From an uncultured Clostridia bacterium (lineage in GTDB: Bacteria; Bacillota; Clostridia; Oscillospirales; Ruminococcaceae): a DNA stretch of 5,237 nucleotides. Position numbers and translations under genes: made by a program. Positions 5,031 through 5,237 of this stretch are shown here, piece by piece. A model generated the notes under the pieces. That model worked only from the letters and a program-made list of their open reading frames with translations. It ran no database searches and had not been told where the DNA came from. The stretch spans positions 1 through 5,237 of the forward strand of contig CALDJI010000266.1 of NCBI GenBank assembly GCA_937901805.1, written 5' to 3'. Numbering within the stretch: position 1 is the first letter of the stretch; each line of letters begins with the position of its first letter.

Positions 5031-5237
5031 ATGCGCAAGATCGCCATGCTGCTTTTAACAATCCTGCTCAGTATTGGATTTGCCGGCTGCGCAGAAAAAA
5101 CCGTCATTTCTCTTCCCTTTGATATTACAGAGATAAATCACGTCGAAATGTACCGCTACATTGTGCCCAGTTCCGCTGAAAAGAAAATTGTCACAGAATC
5201 TGATGACATCGCGCAGCTTTACGCAGCATTTTCAGAT
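5031..5237 (+). CDS. Predicted lipoprotein, N-terminal part (3' end outside window)
   Basis: The first 69 codons of a secreted, membrane-anchored lipoprotein, open to the right edge. The start at ATG 5031 has an ideal ribosome site, AAGGAGGG (5017-5024), 6 bases upstream. The signal peptide is classical: a basic MRK start, a hydrophobic core (about 5-17) and a lipobox FAGC with Cys20 as the lipidated residue after cleavage. The protein should sit on the outer face of the cell membrane. The mature part begins AEKTVISLPFDITEINHVEMYRY and continues with charged, beta-rich sequence ending AQLYAAFSD. I do not recognise the family. An opening of this kind (a strand reading 'I-x-x-I-x-V' followed by a query-like helix 'DDIAQLYAAF') is common in small Firmicute lipoproteins of unknown function. 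No substrate or partner can be inferred from the visible part. Confidence 0.82.
   Translation, partial: MRKIAMLLLTILLSIGFAGCAEKTVISLPFDITEINHVEMYRYIVPSSAEKKIVTESDDIAQLYAAFSD

Overview
The window looks like chromosomal DNA of an endospore-forming Clostridia bacterium, probably a gut Oscillospiraceae/Ruminococcaceae- or Lachnospiraceae-type Firmicute. The evidence is the gene content (a YtaF-type sporulation membrane protein and a response regulator with a Spo0A-type DNA-binding domain), purine-rich Shine-Dalgarno sequences before almost every gene, sigma-A-like promoters, moderate GC content, and compact intrinsic terminators. I see no rRNA, tRNA, CRISPR array, insertion sequence or phage gene.

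Layout, left to right. (1) 1-524, + strand: the C-terminal part of a Gfo/Idh/MocA sugar-type oxidoreductase, cut by the window edge. (2) 639-1277, +: a ytaF-like six-helix membrane protein, preceded by a promoter-like element resembling the mother-cell sigma-E/sigma-K class. (3) 1284-1324: a strong bidirectional terminator between converging genes. (4) 1323-2135, -: a Spo0A-like response regulator with a good sigma-A promoter at 2173-2201. (5) 2202-2410: a divergent intergenic region packed with short palindromes and repeated GGGAAAT words. (6) 2411-2656, +: an 81-residue protein I cannot name, with its own promoter. (7) 2750-3571, +: a Cof-type HAD hydrolase, followed by a 17-bp-stem bidirectional terminator at 3609-3653. 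(8) 3655-3756, -: a short stretch that reads in frame after the next gene's amber stop and resembles the extreme N-terminus of LarA-family lactate racemases, probably a gene remnant. (9) 3757-4818, -: a complete Gfo/Idh/MocA oxidoreductase with its own promoter. (10) 5031-5237, +: the first 69 codons of a predicted lipoprotein, cut by the right edge.

How the genes relate. The window is mostly single-gene transcription units in alternating directions rather than one long operon. Genes 2 and 4 both have sporulation-family relatives and share a terminator. The regulator and the 81-residue gene are transcribed divergently from a shared, palindrome-rich control region. The 81-residue gene and the HAD hydrolase may be co-transcribed (93-bp gap, no convincing promoter between them). 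The two oxidoreductases belong to different subfamilies and are not adjacent. I found no clear new defence or mobile system. The observations most worth following up are the divergent Spo0A paralogue with its operator-like region, the sporulation-type promoter of ytaF, and the possible LarA remnant.
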